Below, in pieces: positions 38,323-48,026 of a stretch of DNA of 64,000 nucleotides. The notes under the pieces are model-generated. The model saw nothing but the letters and a program-made list of their open reading frames with translations, ran no database searches and was not told where the DNA came from. The position numbers were made by a program, and so were the translations under genes. The DNA comes from Hydrogenophaga sp. SL48 (lineage in GTDB: Bacteria > Pseudomonadota > Gammaproteobacteria > Burkholderiales > Burkholderiaceae_C): the NCBI RefSeq assembly GCF_021729865.1, contig NZ_CP063400.1, positions 5,319,001 to 5,383,000 on the forward strand. The letters are read 5' to 3'. Every line of letters begins with the position of its first letter. Position 1 is the stretch's first letter.

Positions 38323-39172
38323 ATCCTTTTCCTTCGGTCGCCTGTTCACCTACAGCCTGCTGCTGGTGGCCGCGCTGTTCTTCCTGGCGCCGCTGTACGT
38401 GATGGTCGCGACCTCGCTCAAGGACGCCGAGCAGATCCGCTCGGGCAACCTGCTGAGCCTGCCCAACAGCCTGAACTTCGAATCGTGGCGCCTGGCCTGG
38501 TCCACCGCCTGCACCGGGGTGGACTGCCGCGGCCTGCAGCCCTACTTCTGGAACTCGGTGATCATGGCCGTGCCGGCGGTGCTGATCTCCACCGCCTGGG
38601 GCGCGATCAACGGCTATGTGCTGAGCATGTGGAAGTTCCGGGGTTCGGAGGTGCTGTTCGGCTTCCTGCTGTTCGGCGTGTTCATGCCCTTCCAGGTGGT
38701 GTTGCTGCCCATGAGCCAGGTGCTGGGCTGGCTCGGCATCTCCAGCTCCATCGCGGGGCTGGTGCTGGTGCACTGCCTGGCTGGCATGGCCGGCACCACG
38801 CTGTTCTTCCGCAACTACTACACCGCCGTGCCACGCGAGTTGGTGAACGCCGCGCGCATCGACGGCGCGGGTTTCTGGCGCATCTTCTGGCGCATCGTGG
38901 TGCCGATGTCGACGCCCATCATGATGGTCACGCTGATCTGGCAGTTCACCAACATCTGGAACGACTTCCTGTTCGGTGTGGCCTTCAGCGGCGCCGACAG
39001 CAAGCCCGTCACCGTGGGCCTGAACAACATGGCCAACACCACCAGCAGCGTCAAGGCCTACAACGTGGACATGGCCGCGGCCATCATCGCTGGCCTGCCC
39101 ACCATGCTGGTGTACGTGCTCGCCGGTCAATATTTCGTCAAAGGACTCACGGCTGGCGCCGTGAAGGGATAA
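38312..39172 (+). CDS. Sugar ABC transporter permease 2
   Basis: A 286-residue MalG/UgpE-type permease. It has an N-terminal helix (LFTYSLLLVAALFFLAPLYVMVATSLK) and the EAA loop ELVNAARIDGAGFWRIFWRIVVPMSTP. The periplasmic loop carries two cysteines (STACTGVDCRG), also seen in glucose-type relatives. It overlaps the first permease gene by 11 bases and ends three bases before the ATPase gene. Confidence 0.94.
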   Translation: MTAKSFSFGRLFTYSLLLVAALFFLAPLYVMVATSLKDAEQIRSGNLLSLPNSLNFESWRLAWSTACTGVDCRGLQPYFWNSVIMAVPAVLISTAWGAINGYVLSMWKFRGSEVLFGFLLFGVFMPFQVVLLPMSQVLGWLGISSSIAGLVLVHCLAGMAGTTLFFRNYYTAVPRELVNAARIDGAGFWRIFWRIVVPMSTPIMMVTLIWQFTNIWNDFLFGVAFSGADSKPVTVGLNNMANTTSSVKAYNVDMAAAIIAGLPTMLVYVLAGQYFVKGLTAGAVKG

Positions 39173-39175
39173 CAC

Positions 39176-40269
<1,094 letters not shown>

Positions 40270-40270
<1 letters not shown>

Positions 40271-40430
40271 GAGGCTGAGAGTCTTTCGCCCATGCCCGCT
40301 CACCACCCCAAAACGCCCCCGCTCCGCGTTGCAAATGCGCGCCATAGCCCGAGCTATGGCTGTGCTTTGCGCCTTGATCGGGCACGTTTTGGGGTGTTGC
40401 TCGGACACGCCCGAAAAACTCTCAGCCTCT
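40270..40430. repeat. Nested inverted repeat between convergent genes
   Basis: The outer arms are 40270-40288 and 40412-40430, 19 bases with one mismatch (core GAGGCTGAGAGT / ACTCTCAGCCTC). Between them is a second, imperfect palindrome of about 100 bases. Its arms contain CACCCCAAAACG / CGTTTTGGGGTG and its centre is GCCATAGC-CCGA-GCTATGGC (40341-40360). It may be a bidirectional terminator hairpin whose loop holds an inserted palindromic repeat. Confidence 0.85.
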
Positions 40431-40438
40431 GAGCGCCT

Positions 40439-41806
40439 TCACGTGAGGGTCAGAATGACCCTGAGGCCTTGTGGAACCACGCGTTCCACCTGCGCGTCGC
40501 CGCCGTGGCGCCGCGCGATCTCCTTCACGATGGCCAGGCCGAGGCCGCAGCCGCCGGGTTGTTCGCTGGCGCGCCAGAAGCGCTGGAACACGTGGGCCAT
40601 GTCGCCGTCGCTGAGCCCCGGGCCGTTGTCTTCGACGATCAGGCGGGTGCTGTCGCCATGGGCCTCGACCTTGAGCGTGACCGCGCTGCCGCGCGGCGTG
40701 TAGCGCAGGGCGTTGTCGATCAGGTTGGCCATCGCTTCGCGCAGCTGCAGGGCGTCACCCTGCATCTCGCGGTGGTCGTTGCCTTCAAAGCCCAGGTCCA
40801 CGCCCGACGCGACGGCCTTGGGGGTCCATTCGCGGGCCACCTCGCGGGCGAGCGCGGCGAGGTCCAGCGTCTCGCGCCGGGCCGTGGTTTCGGTGCGCGC
40901 CAGGGTGAGCAACTGGTGCACCAGGTGGGCGCTGCGCTCGGCGCCGGTGCGCACCTTGTTCAGGCGCGCGCCGAGCACCGGGTCTGCGGTCTCCCGCTGT
41001 GCGAGTTCCACCTGGCTGATGAGCCCGGCCAGCGGTGTGCGCAGCTGGTGGGCGGCGTCGTTGATGAAGCGCTTTTCCTGGTTCACGTTGCGCGCCACCT
41101 CGTCGAGCAGGCCGTTGATGGCCTGCACCAGGGCGTGCACCTCGTTGGGCGCCTGCGTCATGCCGATGGGCGAGAGCGCGTTGACCGAGCGGTGCTCCAG
41201 CTGCGCTGTCAGGCGCGTCAGCGGCGCCAGGCCGCGCTGGATGCCGCCGTAGACCGCCAGGCTCAGCAGCACGCCGGCCGCCAGCAGCGGCGCCAGCATG
41301 TCGGCGATCAGTTCGCGCGCGATGCGCTGCTGCACCGCCAGGCTCTTGCCCACCTGCACGCGCATGGTCTGCGGCGAGTTGTCTTCGCCGTAGTTCAGGT
41401 CCATGGCCACAAACCGCATCGCACGGCCCTCGAAGGAGGCGCTGTAGAGCAGCGGTTCGCCAGGCACCGGGGTCAGTCCCCGGGGCTGCGGCAGGCGCTG
41501 GTTGCCCAGCAGGAACTGGCCCGGGGGCGACGACACCATGTAGCTGATGCGGTCGTCCGGGTCCTGCTCCAGCACGTCCTGCGCGGCGCGCGGAAAGTCG
41601 ATCAGCAGCCCGGAGCCGATGGGTTTGACCTGGCGCGCCAGCGCCCGCACCGACTGGGTCAGCGACTGGTCGATGCCCTTCTCGGCGTACGAGAGGGCGA
41701 TGCGGTAGGCCAGCAGGCCGCCCCCGGCCCAGAGCACCAGCTGGGGCAGCAGCAGCCAGATCAGCAGCTGACGGCGCAGCGACAGGCCCGGCGTGCTCGC
41801 CGTCAT
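40439..41806 (-). CDS. Sensor histidine kinase (TctE/QseC type)
   Basis: A 455-residue inner-membrane kinase. Two membrane helices (about 10-33 and 165-190) flank a periplasmic sensor of about 130 residues. A HAMP-like region (GLAPLTRLTAQLEHRS) follows, then the phospho-acceptor His253 in NDAAHQLRTPLAG and HATPase motifs NLIDNALRYTP, VEDNGPGLSD and GCGLGLAIVKEIARRHGG. The N-terminal sensor resembles the TctE two-component sensor domain. It overlaps the response regulator gene by four bases. Facing a glucose-type importer, it may control it as GtrS/GltR does in Pseudomonas; this is inference. Confidence 0.92.
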   Translation of the reverse strand: MTASTPGLSLRRQLLIWLLLPQLVLWAGGGLLAYRIALSYAEKGIDQSLTQSVRALARQVKPIGSGLLIDFPRAAQDVLEQDPDDRISYMVSSPPGQFLLGNQRLPQPRGLTPVPGEPLLYSASFEGRAMRFVAMDLNYGEDNSPQTMRVQVGKSLAVQQRIARELIADMLAPLLAAGVLLSLAVYGGIQRGLAPLTRLTAQLEHRSVNALSPIGMTQAPNEVHALVQAINGLLDEVARNVNQEKRFINDAAHQLRTPLAGLISQVELAQRETADPVLGARLNKVRTGAERSAHLVHQLLTLARTETTARRETLDLAALAREVAREWTPKAVASGVDLGFEGNDHREMQGDALQLREAMANLIDNALRYTPRGSAVTLKVEAHGDSTRLIVEDNGPGLSDGDMAHVFQRFWRASEQPGGCGLGLAIVKEIARRHGGDAQVERVVPQGLRVILTLT

Positions 41807-42507
41807 GGCGGGCCGGCCGATTCGAGCAGGTAGCCCAGGCCGCGGATGTTGCGGATGTTGAGCGTGGAGCCCGCGAGCTTGCGGCGCAGGCGGTGCACGT
41901 ACACCTCCAGCGCGTTGGACGCCACGCCGCCGGCTTCGCCCGGCTCGGACTGCCAGACCGCCAGCACGTCTTCACGGCTGACCACCTGCCCGCTGTGGCG
42001 CACCAGCAGGTCGAGCAGCGACCACTCGCGCTGGGTCAGCTCGATGGCCTCGTTGCCCAGCCAGGCGCGCGGCAGCACCGGGTCCACGCGCAGGCTGCCG
42101 GTGGCCGGTGGCGGCGGGGGGGCGGCAGGGCCGAAGGCGGGCAGGCTGGCGCGCCGCAGCATCGACTGCAGTCGTGCCAGCAGCTCGTCGCGGTTGAATG
42201 GTTTGGTGAGGTAGTCGTCGGCCCCGGCGTTCAGGCCTTCGACCCGGTCCTCGATGCCGTCGCGTGCGGTGAGAATCAGCACCGGCAGGGCGGGCAAGCG
42301 CAGGCGCAGCCGCCGCAACACCGTGAGCCCGTCCAGCTTGGGCAGGCCCAGGTCGAGCACCACGCCCTCGAACGCGTCGTTCTGCAGGCGCTCCAGCGCC
42401 TGCTCGCCGTCGGCGGCGGTGTCGATGCGGTGACCCGCCTGCATGAGCTGGGCGCTCAGTCCGTCGCGCAGCAGTTCGTCGTCTTCAACAATCAGCAGGT
42501 GGGCCAT
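41803..42507 (-). CDS. OmpR-family response regulator (TctD-like)
   Basis: A 234-residue DNA-binding regulator. The receiver (1-115) has acidic residues IVEDDE, phospho-acceptor Asp52 in VVLDLGLPKLDG, and KPF in DDYLTKPFNRDEL. After a Pro-rich linker comes a winged helix (LTQREWSLLDLLVRHSGQVVSRED to NALEVYVHRLRRKL). It is the first gene of the pair with the kinase. Promoter and targets are not visible. Confidence 0.94.
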   Translation of the reverse strand: MAHLLIVEDDELLRDGLSAQLMQAGHRIDTAADGEQALERLQNDAFEGVVLDLGLPKLDGLTVLRRLRLRLPALPVLILTARDGIEDRVEGLNAGADDYLTKPFNRDELLARLQSMLRRASLPAFGPAAPPPPPATGSLRVDPVLPRAWLGNEAIELTQREWSLLDLLVRHSGQVVSREDVLAVWQSEPGEAGGVASNALEVYVHRLRRKLAGSTLNIRNIRGLGYLLESAGPP

Positions 42508-42591
42508 GCGGCCAAATTATCCGGGCTTTTGATGCGGGCCTACACGCTCAAACGGCTTTGCATGGCGCCGGAGCGCCACCCCGACGCATGA

Positions 42592-42712
42592 CGCGGTGCC
42601 GCCCAGGGGCACCGCCGGGCCGCCCTTCGACAAGCTCAGGACGGACGGCCAGTGCCGTCCCCCTCCCGCCGAAGGCGAGAGAGGGGGGTGACGCGCAGCG
42701 GCGCGGGGGGTG
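42592..42712. repeat. GC-rich palindromic intergenic repeat, copy 7 (composite)
   Basis: Contains CGGTGCC-GCCCAGG-GGCACCG at the left, the REP-like block at 42623-42644, and CCCCCTCCCG plus a CGCAGCGGCGCGGGGGG end. It lies just after the Zn-ribbon protein gene (minus strand) and looks like one repeat nested in another. Confidence 0.7.
42623..42644. repeat. REP-like TTCG-TCAGGAC repeat, copy B
   Basis: CCCTTCGACAAGCTCAGGACGG, differing at two positions from the copy at 12483-12504. It is embedded inside copy 7 of the larger palindromic family. Confidence 0.65.
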
Positions 42713-42719
42713 CTTGCCT

Positions 42720-43130
42720 TCAAGCGTCTTCCATGTTCCAGCGAAAACCGCAGCGCTTGCAGCACACCGGCACCAGCCGGGCGGCCGGCTCGGCGACGCG
42801 TGTCTTGTCCAGCAGCAACAGGCCATAGGCTTTGCATTGCCCGCAGTTGGCCTGGTTCGCCATTTCTTCGGCGTGCATCAACAGGTAGAGGTAACGGCGC
42901 AGCGCCCAGAGCGAGACACTCGCACAGATCAGCACAAAGGCCGTGTCGATCAGCTTCTCGCCCCAGCTGCCGCCTTTGAAGGCCTCGAAGCTGGCGATCA
43001 GCGCCACCGCCGACACCAGGGCCAGCGCCATGTGGGCGTGGCTGGAAAGCAGCTCGCGTTCGTACCATTTGCGAAAGCCGAAACGGCGGATGCCTTCGGG
43101 CAGGGCGGGGTTGAACGGGTTGCTGGCCAT
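42720..43130 (-). CDS. Membrane protein with C-terminal zinc ribbon
   Basis: A 136-residue protein without a recognised name. Two membrane helices lie at about 33-50 and 62-80 (HMALALVSAVALIASFEAF, AFVLICASVSLWALRRYLYLL). The soluble C-terminus has two cysteine pairs, NCGQCKAYG and VCCKRCGFRW, likely binding zinc. GGAG lies six bases before the ATG. It follows cca by nine bases on the same strand. No function can be proposed. Confidence 0.75.
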   Translation of the reverse strand: MASNPFNPALPEGIRRFGFRKWYERELLSSHAHMALALVSAVALIASFEAFKGGSWGEKLIDTAFVLICASVSLWALRRYLYLLMHAEEMANQANCGQCKAYGLLLLDKTRVAEPAARLVPVCCKRCGFRWNMEDA

Positions 43131-43139
43131 GTCGGGCTC

Positions 43140-44450
43140 CTAGGAAGGCTCCAGATTCAGCGACTGGGCCACGGCGCGGCAACGCGCCTGGTGGATGGCA
43201 TGGGCGATGCGTTCGCCCGCCGCCGGCGCGCTGACCTGTGCATTGTGGTCCGGATGGGCGCCTGGCTGCTGGGCGGCGCGGGCTATCTCCCCGGTGTCGA
43301 CGGACCGCGCCGCCGCCAGCACGCCCAGCAGCCGGGCGCTCTGGGGGTAGGCATTCTCGCCATGCCCGAGACGCCCGCGGGCATCGCACTCGCAGGCCAG
43401 CAGCACCTCGACAAACCGTTCCGGTCGCCGCAGCGCGTCGCAGCGCTCCAGCAGCCGCACCAGCGCCGCCGCACCCAGGTCGCCGCTGCGGTGGATGTTG
43501 CCGTGCTCGCGCGCCACCACGTCGGCCAGCTCGCGGCTCTCGCGCGGCACGCGCCAGCGGTCGCACACGCCGCGCAGCAAGCGGGCGCTGCGCTCTTCGT
43601 GGCCGATGTGGCGCGGCAGGACGTCGGCGGGCGTCGTGCCCTTGCCCAGGTCGTGGCACAGGCAGGCGAAGCGCACCGGCAGGCCCGCGCCCAGGCGCGC
43701 GCTCATGTCGAGCACCATCATCAGGTGCACGCCGGTGTCGATCTCGGGGTGGTATTCAGCGCGCTGCGGCACGCCCCAGAGCCGGTCCACCTCGGGCAGC
43801 AGCCGCACCAGCGCGCCGCATTCCCTGAGCACCTCGAACATGCGGCTCGGCCGCTGCTCCATGAGCCCGCGCGAGAGTTCCTGCCAGACCCGCTCGGGCA
43901 CCAGGTGGTCCACCTCGCCGTCATCGACCATCTGGCGCATCAGGGCCTGTGTGTCGGGGGCGACCGAAAAGTCCGGGAAACGGGCGGCAAAACGCGCCAC
44001 ACGCAGGATGCGCACCGGGTCTTCGGCAAAGGCGTGGGTCACGTGGCGCAGCACCCGTGCCCGCAGGTCGCTCAGGCCACCGTGGGGGTCGATCAGGGGC
44101 GCCCGGGCCGGGTCGTCGGCGTCGCCCAGGGCCACGGCCATCGCATTGATGGTGAGGTCGCGCCGCGCCAGATCGTCCTCGAGTGTGACGCTGGGGTCGG
44201 CGTGGAAGGCAAAGCCCTGGTAGCCCGGGGCTGTCTTGCGCTCTGTGCGCGCGAGCGCGTATTCCTCGCGGGTTTCAGGGTGCAGAAACACCGGGAAGTC
44301 GCGACCCACGGGCAGAAAGCCCCGGTCCTGCATGGCCTGAGGTGTCGCACCCACCACCACCCAGTCGCGGTCCACATGCGACGGCGTGGCGTTCGCACCC
44401 TCCGCCATCCAGGCGTCCCGCACCGCCCCGCCCACAAGATAGATGTCCAT
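43140..44450 (-). CDS. cca: Multifunctional CCA protein (tRNA nucleotidyltransferase with HD domain)
   Basis: Adds or repairs the 3' CCA end of tRNAs. The N-terminal nucleotidyltransferase has YLVGGAVRDAWM and DRDWVVVGATPQAM (metal-binding D-x-D), then RRDLTINAMA and EDPVRILRVARFAARF. About residues 205-330 are an HD phosphohydrolase domain (EYHPEIDTGVHLMMVLDM, FACLCHDLGKGTTP), as in the class II enzyme of E. coli. The protein has 436 residues. The C-terminal tail beyond about 390 is variable. Confidence 0.95.
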   Translation of the reverse strand: MDIYLVGGAVRDAWMAEGANATPSHVDRDWVVVGATPQAMQDRGFLPVGRDFPVFLHPETREEYALARTERKTAPGYQGFAFHADPSVTLEDDLARRDLTINAMAVALGDADDPARAPLIDPHGGLSDLRARVLRHVTHAFAEDPVRILRVARFAARFPDFSVAPDTQALMRQMVDDGEVDHLVPERVWQELSRGLMEQRPSRMFEVLRECGALVRLLPEVDRLWGVPQRAEYHPEIDTGVHLMMVLDMSARLGAGLPVRFACLCHDLGKGTTPADVLPRHIGHEERSARLLRGVCDRWRVPRESRELADVVAREHGNIHRSGDLGAAALVRLLERCDALRRPERFVEVLLACECDARGRLGHGENAYPQSARLLGVLAAARSVDTGEIARAAQQPGAHPDHNAQVSAPAAGERIAHAIHQARCRAVAQSLNLEPS

Positions 44451-44474
44451 GGGCGGGAGTTTAGGGGGAACGCT

Positions 44475-45182
44475 TCAGCGGCCCAATCGGTAGGGCTCTT
44501 CGAAATCGAGGAAGTCGTGTTCGGCCAGCGCGCCGTCGATCCAGGCCCGCACGCCCGGCAGCGCGGCCACGCGGTCCACATACGCCTGCAGGTCGGCGGC
44601 CAGTGGCAGCGCGTAGGTCTTCAGCCGCATGCACACCGGCGCGAAGTAGGCGTCGGCGATGCTGAACGACCCGAACAGCAGGGGGCCACCGCCATCGGGC
44701 AGGGTCGCGGGCTGGGCCGCGAGCAGCTCGCCCCAGAGCCCGCTGAGCCGCGCCAGGTCGGCGCGCACGCCGGCCTGGTCGCGCCAGATCAGGCGGCCGG
44801 TGTCGGGCAACGAGGCTTCGATGTTCATCGGGCAGTGGCTGCGCAACGAGCCGAAGCCGCTGTGCATTTCGGCGCAGACGCTGCGCGCGCGGGCCCGCTG
44901 CTTCGGGTCGACCGGCCAGAGGGTCTTCTCGGGAAAGCGCTCGGCCAGGTACTCGGCGATGGCCAGCGTGTCCCAGACCGCGAAGCCGTCATCCACCAGC
45001 ACCGGCACCTTGCCCACCGGGTTCACGCCGCGCAGCTGCTTCTTGAAGCTGGAGTCCGCCTCGAACGAGTCGAAGCGCACCATGACCTCCTCAAAGGGAA
45101 TGCCGGCCTGCGTCATCAGCACCCAGGGGCGCATGGACCAGGACGAATAGTTTTTGTTGCCGATGAAGAGCTGCAATGCCAT
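44475..45182 (-). CDS. Glutathione S-transferase family protein
   Basis: A 235-residue GST-fold protein. The thioredoxin-like N-terminal domain starts LQLFIGNKNYSSWSMRPWVLM with the active-site Ser region, and has VNPVGKVPVLVDDGFAVWDTLAIAEYLAERFP, where NPxGKVPVL and the E/D-T/S pair bind glutathione. An all-helical domain follows (SFSIADAYFAPVCMRL). Substrates are unknown. It precedes cca by 24 bases and is likely co-transcribed. Confidence 0.9.
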   Translation of the reverse strand: MALQLFIGNKNYSSWSMRPWVLMTQAGIPFEEVMVRFDSFEADSSFKKQLRGVNPVGKVPVLVDDGFAVWDTLAIAEYLAERFPEKTLWPVDPKQRARARSVCAEMHSGFGSLRSHCPMNIEASLPDTGRLIWRDQAGVRADLARLSGLWGELLAAQPATLPDGGGPLLFGSFSIADAYFAPVCMRLKTYALPLAADLQAYVDRVAALPGVRAWIDGALAEHDFLDFEEPYRLGR

Positions 45183-45347
45183 GGGTGAAATCTCCGTGTG
45201 AAGGCGCCCATGCTAAGCCCTGGCCGGCGCCGCATTGATGCCAAAAAACCGCGGTATTGATTCGAGCGAAACAGCCACTCGCCAGCGATGCAGCAGCTTG
45301 CTGCGCAAGCTTGCGTGCGACCTCCGGCGCGAAATGCCTCAACCCAG

Positions 45348-45428
45348 AACGCGGCGGAACTGGCTTTGCCAGGCCGCTCGAGTTGCCCCCTTGAGGGGGT
45401 GACGGGCTGCAAGCCCGGCGCGGGGGTG
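45348..45428. repeat. GC-rich palindromic intergenic repeat, copy 8
   Basis: Ends nine bases before the CsoR-like stop codon. Hairpins: CTGGCTTTGCCAG, CCCCCTTGAGGGGG and CGGGCTGCAAGCCCG. The rest of the 45183-45437 gap shows no gene. Confidence 0.75.
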
Positions 45429-45437
45429 GTTCTCGTG

Positions 45438-45767
45438 TTATGCGTATTTTTCGAGAATCCGCGTCGAACGCTCGACCTCGCGGAAGGTCTGGTCTTCGGA
45501 CTCCGACACCGACACCGCTTCCATCACCGAGCAGGCCATCATCCGGTAGAAGGCCTTGTCCATGGCCTTGCGCGCGGCCGACATCTGCTGTGCCACGTCT
45601 TCGCAGGGACGGCCACTCTCGACCATGTCGATCAGGCCGCGCACCTGCCCTTCGATGCGCTTGAGCCGGTTGACCACGTCGCGCTGGTGTTCAGAGCGGA
45701 AGGTGGCCGAGGCCGACAGCGGGGGGGTGGCGGCGGCAGCTGGCTTGGATTTGGCGGTGGTGGCCAT
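45438..45767 (-). CDS. CsoR/RcnR/FrmR-family (DUF156) repressor with unusual cysteine spacing
   Basis: A 109-residue all-helical repressor. After a flexible Ala/Pro N-terminus it has the family core EHQRDVVNRLKRIEGQVRGLIDMVESGRPCEDVAQQMSAARKAMDKAFYRMMACSVMEA. The first ligand Cys is present (GRPC). The His expected 25 residues later and the Cys at 29 are missing; instead a Cys occurs at 24. This argues against Cu(I)-CsoR and for another signal, perhaps reactive sulfur species or an aldehyde. It faces the DUF302-OmpP1 genes across a perfect inverted repeat. Confidence 0.88.
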   Translation of the reverse strand: MATTAKSKPAAAATPPLSASATFRSEHQRDVVNRLKRIEGQVRGLIDMVESGRPCEDVAQQMSAARKAMDKAFYRMMACSVMEAVSVSESEDQTFREVERSTRILEKYA

Positions 45768-45853
45768 GGAGTGTCCCGTGTGGTGAGTCGGGTCGAGTGT
45801 GCCAAAAATTCGAAAGCCCGGGCAACTTGCCGGATGGTTGTTGCCCCATGAGC

Positions 45854-45888
45854 TTGGTGACTACCCTACCCCCTAGGGTAGTCACCAA
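45854..45888. promoter_or_regulatory. Perfect 15-bp inverted repeat, probable CsoR-family operator
   Basis: TTGGTGACTACCCTA - CCCCC - TAGGGTAGTCACCAA. The C/G tract flanked by symmetric TA-ending arms is the layout of CsoR/RcnR-family operators. It lies in the divergent region between the DUF156 repressor and the DUF302 lipoprotein genes, 87 and 114 bases from their starts. Confidence 0.8.
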
Positions 45889-46001
45889 TGGCGATATTCG
45901 AATGCATGGATACGGTGGAGGGTGTCAGCGGTTGAGAAAAGTCAAGGCACGGACGCCTTGCTCTTTCTCGGCCAACACCCATCCACTTCAAGGAATGTTT
46001 C

Positions 46002-46580
46002 ATGCCGTTCTGGACACGCTTATCCCTGGGCCTGGCCCTGGTCGCCACCCTGCTCGCCACCACCGGTTGCGGGACGATTTCCACCATGGGCAAACTCGAA
46101 AGCGGTGCCGGAGCCGAGGCATCCCGCATGTGGGACCGCTGGATCGAGGGCAATGGCGACATCGCCATTGCCACCACCTGGGAAGCCAAGGTCAAGCCCG
46201 GCGTGAGTGCCAAAGACGTGGAAGAGATCCTCAAGGCCGTGGCCGTGGAGCGCAACATGCGCGATGTGGGCACGTTGCCACTGTCCAAAGAACTCGAAGC
46301 GCGCTCGGGCAAGAAAGAAAAGCTGCTGACGGTCTACTCGTTCTGCAGCCCGGGAACCGCCCGCAAGATGGTGGACTTCAGCCCCCACATGGCCGCCTAC
46401 CTGCCTTGCCGCGTGTCGGTGGTCGAGCTCGACGACGGGAGCCTTTGGCTCTACACCCTCAACATGGACATGATGGTCAAGATGGGCCGCAAGCTGCCTT
46501 CGCCGCTGAAGGAAGAAGCCCAGGCCGTGCGCGACACGATCTGGGAAATGATGCAACGCGCCTCCAAGGGCGAGTTCTGA
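46002..46580 (+). CDS. DUF302-domain exported protein (probable lipoprotein)
   Basis: A 192-residue exported protein. The N-terminus LSLGLALVATLLATTGCGT is a signal peptide with a lipobox-like TTGC, so lipidation is likely but the motif is not canonical. The mature part has the DUF302 core: SFCSPGTARKMVDFSPHMAAYLPCRVSVVELDDGSLWLYTLNMDMM. The domain's role is unknown; it is often found with redox or sulfur genes. The outer-membrane protein gene follows 54 bases downstream, probably one operon under the repressor across the inverted repeat. Confidence 0.82.
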   Translation: MPFWTRLSLGLALVATLLATTGCGTISTMGKLESGAGAEASRMWDRWIEGNGDIAIATTWEAKVKPGVSAKDVEEILKAVAVERNMRDVGTLPLSKELEARSGKKEKLLTVYSFCSPGTARKMVDFSPHMAAYLPCRVSVVELDDGSLWLYTLNMDMMVKMGRKLPSPLKEEAQAVRDTIWEMMQRASKGEF

Positions 46581-46634
46581 CCCGAACGCCAGCGCCTGGA
46601 CAGACTTCACCCCCACAACAACGGAGACACCCTC

Positions 46635-47885
46635 ATGAACTTCCCCCTCCACGCCGTGCGCGCTGCCGCGCTGATCGCCGCTGGCAGCGCCCTGACGGCC
46701 GCCCACGCCACCGATGGCTACTTCTCCCATGGTTACGGCATCAAGGCCAAGGGCATGGGCGGGGCCGCCACCGCCCTGGCCCAGGACGCCTTTGCCGGGG
46801 CCAACAACCCGGCCTCGGCGGCCTTCACCGGTGGGCGCCTGGACCTGGGCGTGGACCTGTTCATGCCCGACCGCGAGATGTCGCGCACCGGAACCGGCGG
46901 CATGCTCGACACCACGGTGCGCAGCGGCAAACGCAACTTCCTGGTCCCGGAGTTCGGCTACATCCAGCCCCTCTCCAGCGACATGGCCGCCGGCGTGACG
47001 GTCTACGGCAACGGCGGCATGAACACCACCTATCCCGGCGGTCAGCTCAATTGCGGGCAAGGTCCGGCCAACGCGCTGTGCGGCTCGGGCGAGCTGGGGG
47101 TGGACCTGATCCAGCTGGTGGTCGCGCCCACGTTCGCCTACAAGCTCAACCCCCGGCACAGCGTCGGCGTGTCACCCCTGCTGGTGTACCAGGCCTTCAA
47201 GGCGTATGGCCTCGAAGGCTTCTCCCGGATGTCGGTGGACGCAGGCCATCTGACGGGCAGTGGCTATGACTACAGCTCCGGTTTCGGGGTGCGCCTGGGC
47301 TACATGGGTCAGCTTTCCGACACGGTGAGCGTGGGGGCGTCGTATTCGCCGAAGGTCAACATGAGCCGCTTCAAGGAATACGCCGGCCTGTTCGCCAACG
47401 GCGGTGACTTCGACATCCCGGAAAACCTGAGTGTCGGCGTCGCTGTGAAGGCCACGCCCCAGCTGACGCTGGCCGCCGATTACCAGCGCATCGGCTACGG
47501 CGACGTGCCCGCGATCGGCAATGCCGCCACGGCGGGCCCGCTGGGCGGTTCACCAGGCGGTGGCTTCGGCTGGCAGAACATCGACGTGTTCAAGCTCGGC
47601 GCGCAATGGCAGATGAGCCCCCAGCTGACGCTGCGCGCGGGCTACACCCGCAGCGACAACCCGGTCACCTCGGCCAACATCACCCCCAACATCCTGGCGC
47701 CCGGCGTGATGAAGTCGCACTTCACCTTGGGTGCCACACACGCGCTGGCCAAGGACACCGAACTCAGCTGGTCGTTCATGTACGCGCCACGCGTGAAAGT
47801 CACTGGCCCATCGATGCTGGGTGGCACCGAGACCGTCAGCATGCGCCAGACCGCCTTGGGCGTGCAGTGGGCGACGAGGTTTTAA
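46635..47885 (+). CDS. OmpP1/FadL/TodX-family outer-membrane transporter
   Basis: A 416-residue outer-membrane beta-barrel. The signal peptide AALIAAGSALTAAHA is followed by TDGYFSHGYGIKAKGMGGAATALAQDAFAGANNPASAAF, the FadL-type N-terminal plug region (usually an NPA motif, here NNPAS). Repeated amphipathic strands (LTLAADYQRIGYGDV, LTLRAGYTRSDNPV) lead to a C-terminal aromatic residue (WATRF), the usual barrel end. Family members import hydrophobic compounds such as fatty acids and aromatics. GGAG lies before the ATG. Confidence 0.9.
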   Translation: MNFPLHAVRAAALIAAGSALTAAHATDGYFSHGYGIKAKGMGGAATALAQDAFAGANNPASAAFTGGRLDLGVDLFMPDREMSRTGTGGMLDTTVRSGKRNFLVPEFGYIQPLSSDMAAGVTVYGNGGMNTTYPGGQLNCGQGPANALCGSGELGVDLIQLVVAPTFAYKLNPRHSVGVSPLLVYQAFKAYGLEGFSRMSVDAGHLTGSGYDYSSGFGVRLGYMGQLSDTVSVGASYSPKVNMSRFKEYAGLFANGGDFDIPENLSVGVAVKATPQLTLAADYQRIGYGDVPAIGNAATAGPLGGSPGGGFGWQNIDVFKLGAQWQMSPQLTLRAGYTRSDNPVTSANITPNILAPGVMKSHFTLGATHALAKDTELSWSFMYAPRVKVTGPSMLGGTETVSMRQTALGVQWATRF

Positions 47886-47886
47886 G

Positions 47887-47970
47887 TACCCCCCGCAGCG
47901 CTTCGCGCTACCCCCTGGGGGCGGCACTGGCCGTCCGGCAAAGCCGGCCCGGCGGTGCCCTGGGGGCACC
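47887..47970. repeat. GC-rich palindromic intergenic repeat, copy 9
   Basis: Starts right after the OmpP1 stop, between convergent genes. CAGCGCTTCGCGCT, CCCCCTGGGGG, GGCCGTCCGGC and CCGGCAAAGCCGG are nearly identical to copies 3 and 12. Confidence 0.8.
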
Positions 47971-48026
47971 GTTTCAGGCGACTGGGTGGCGCTTCGGCGC
48001 CATCTTCATCTTCTATCGACGTTGTG

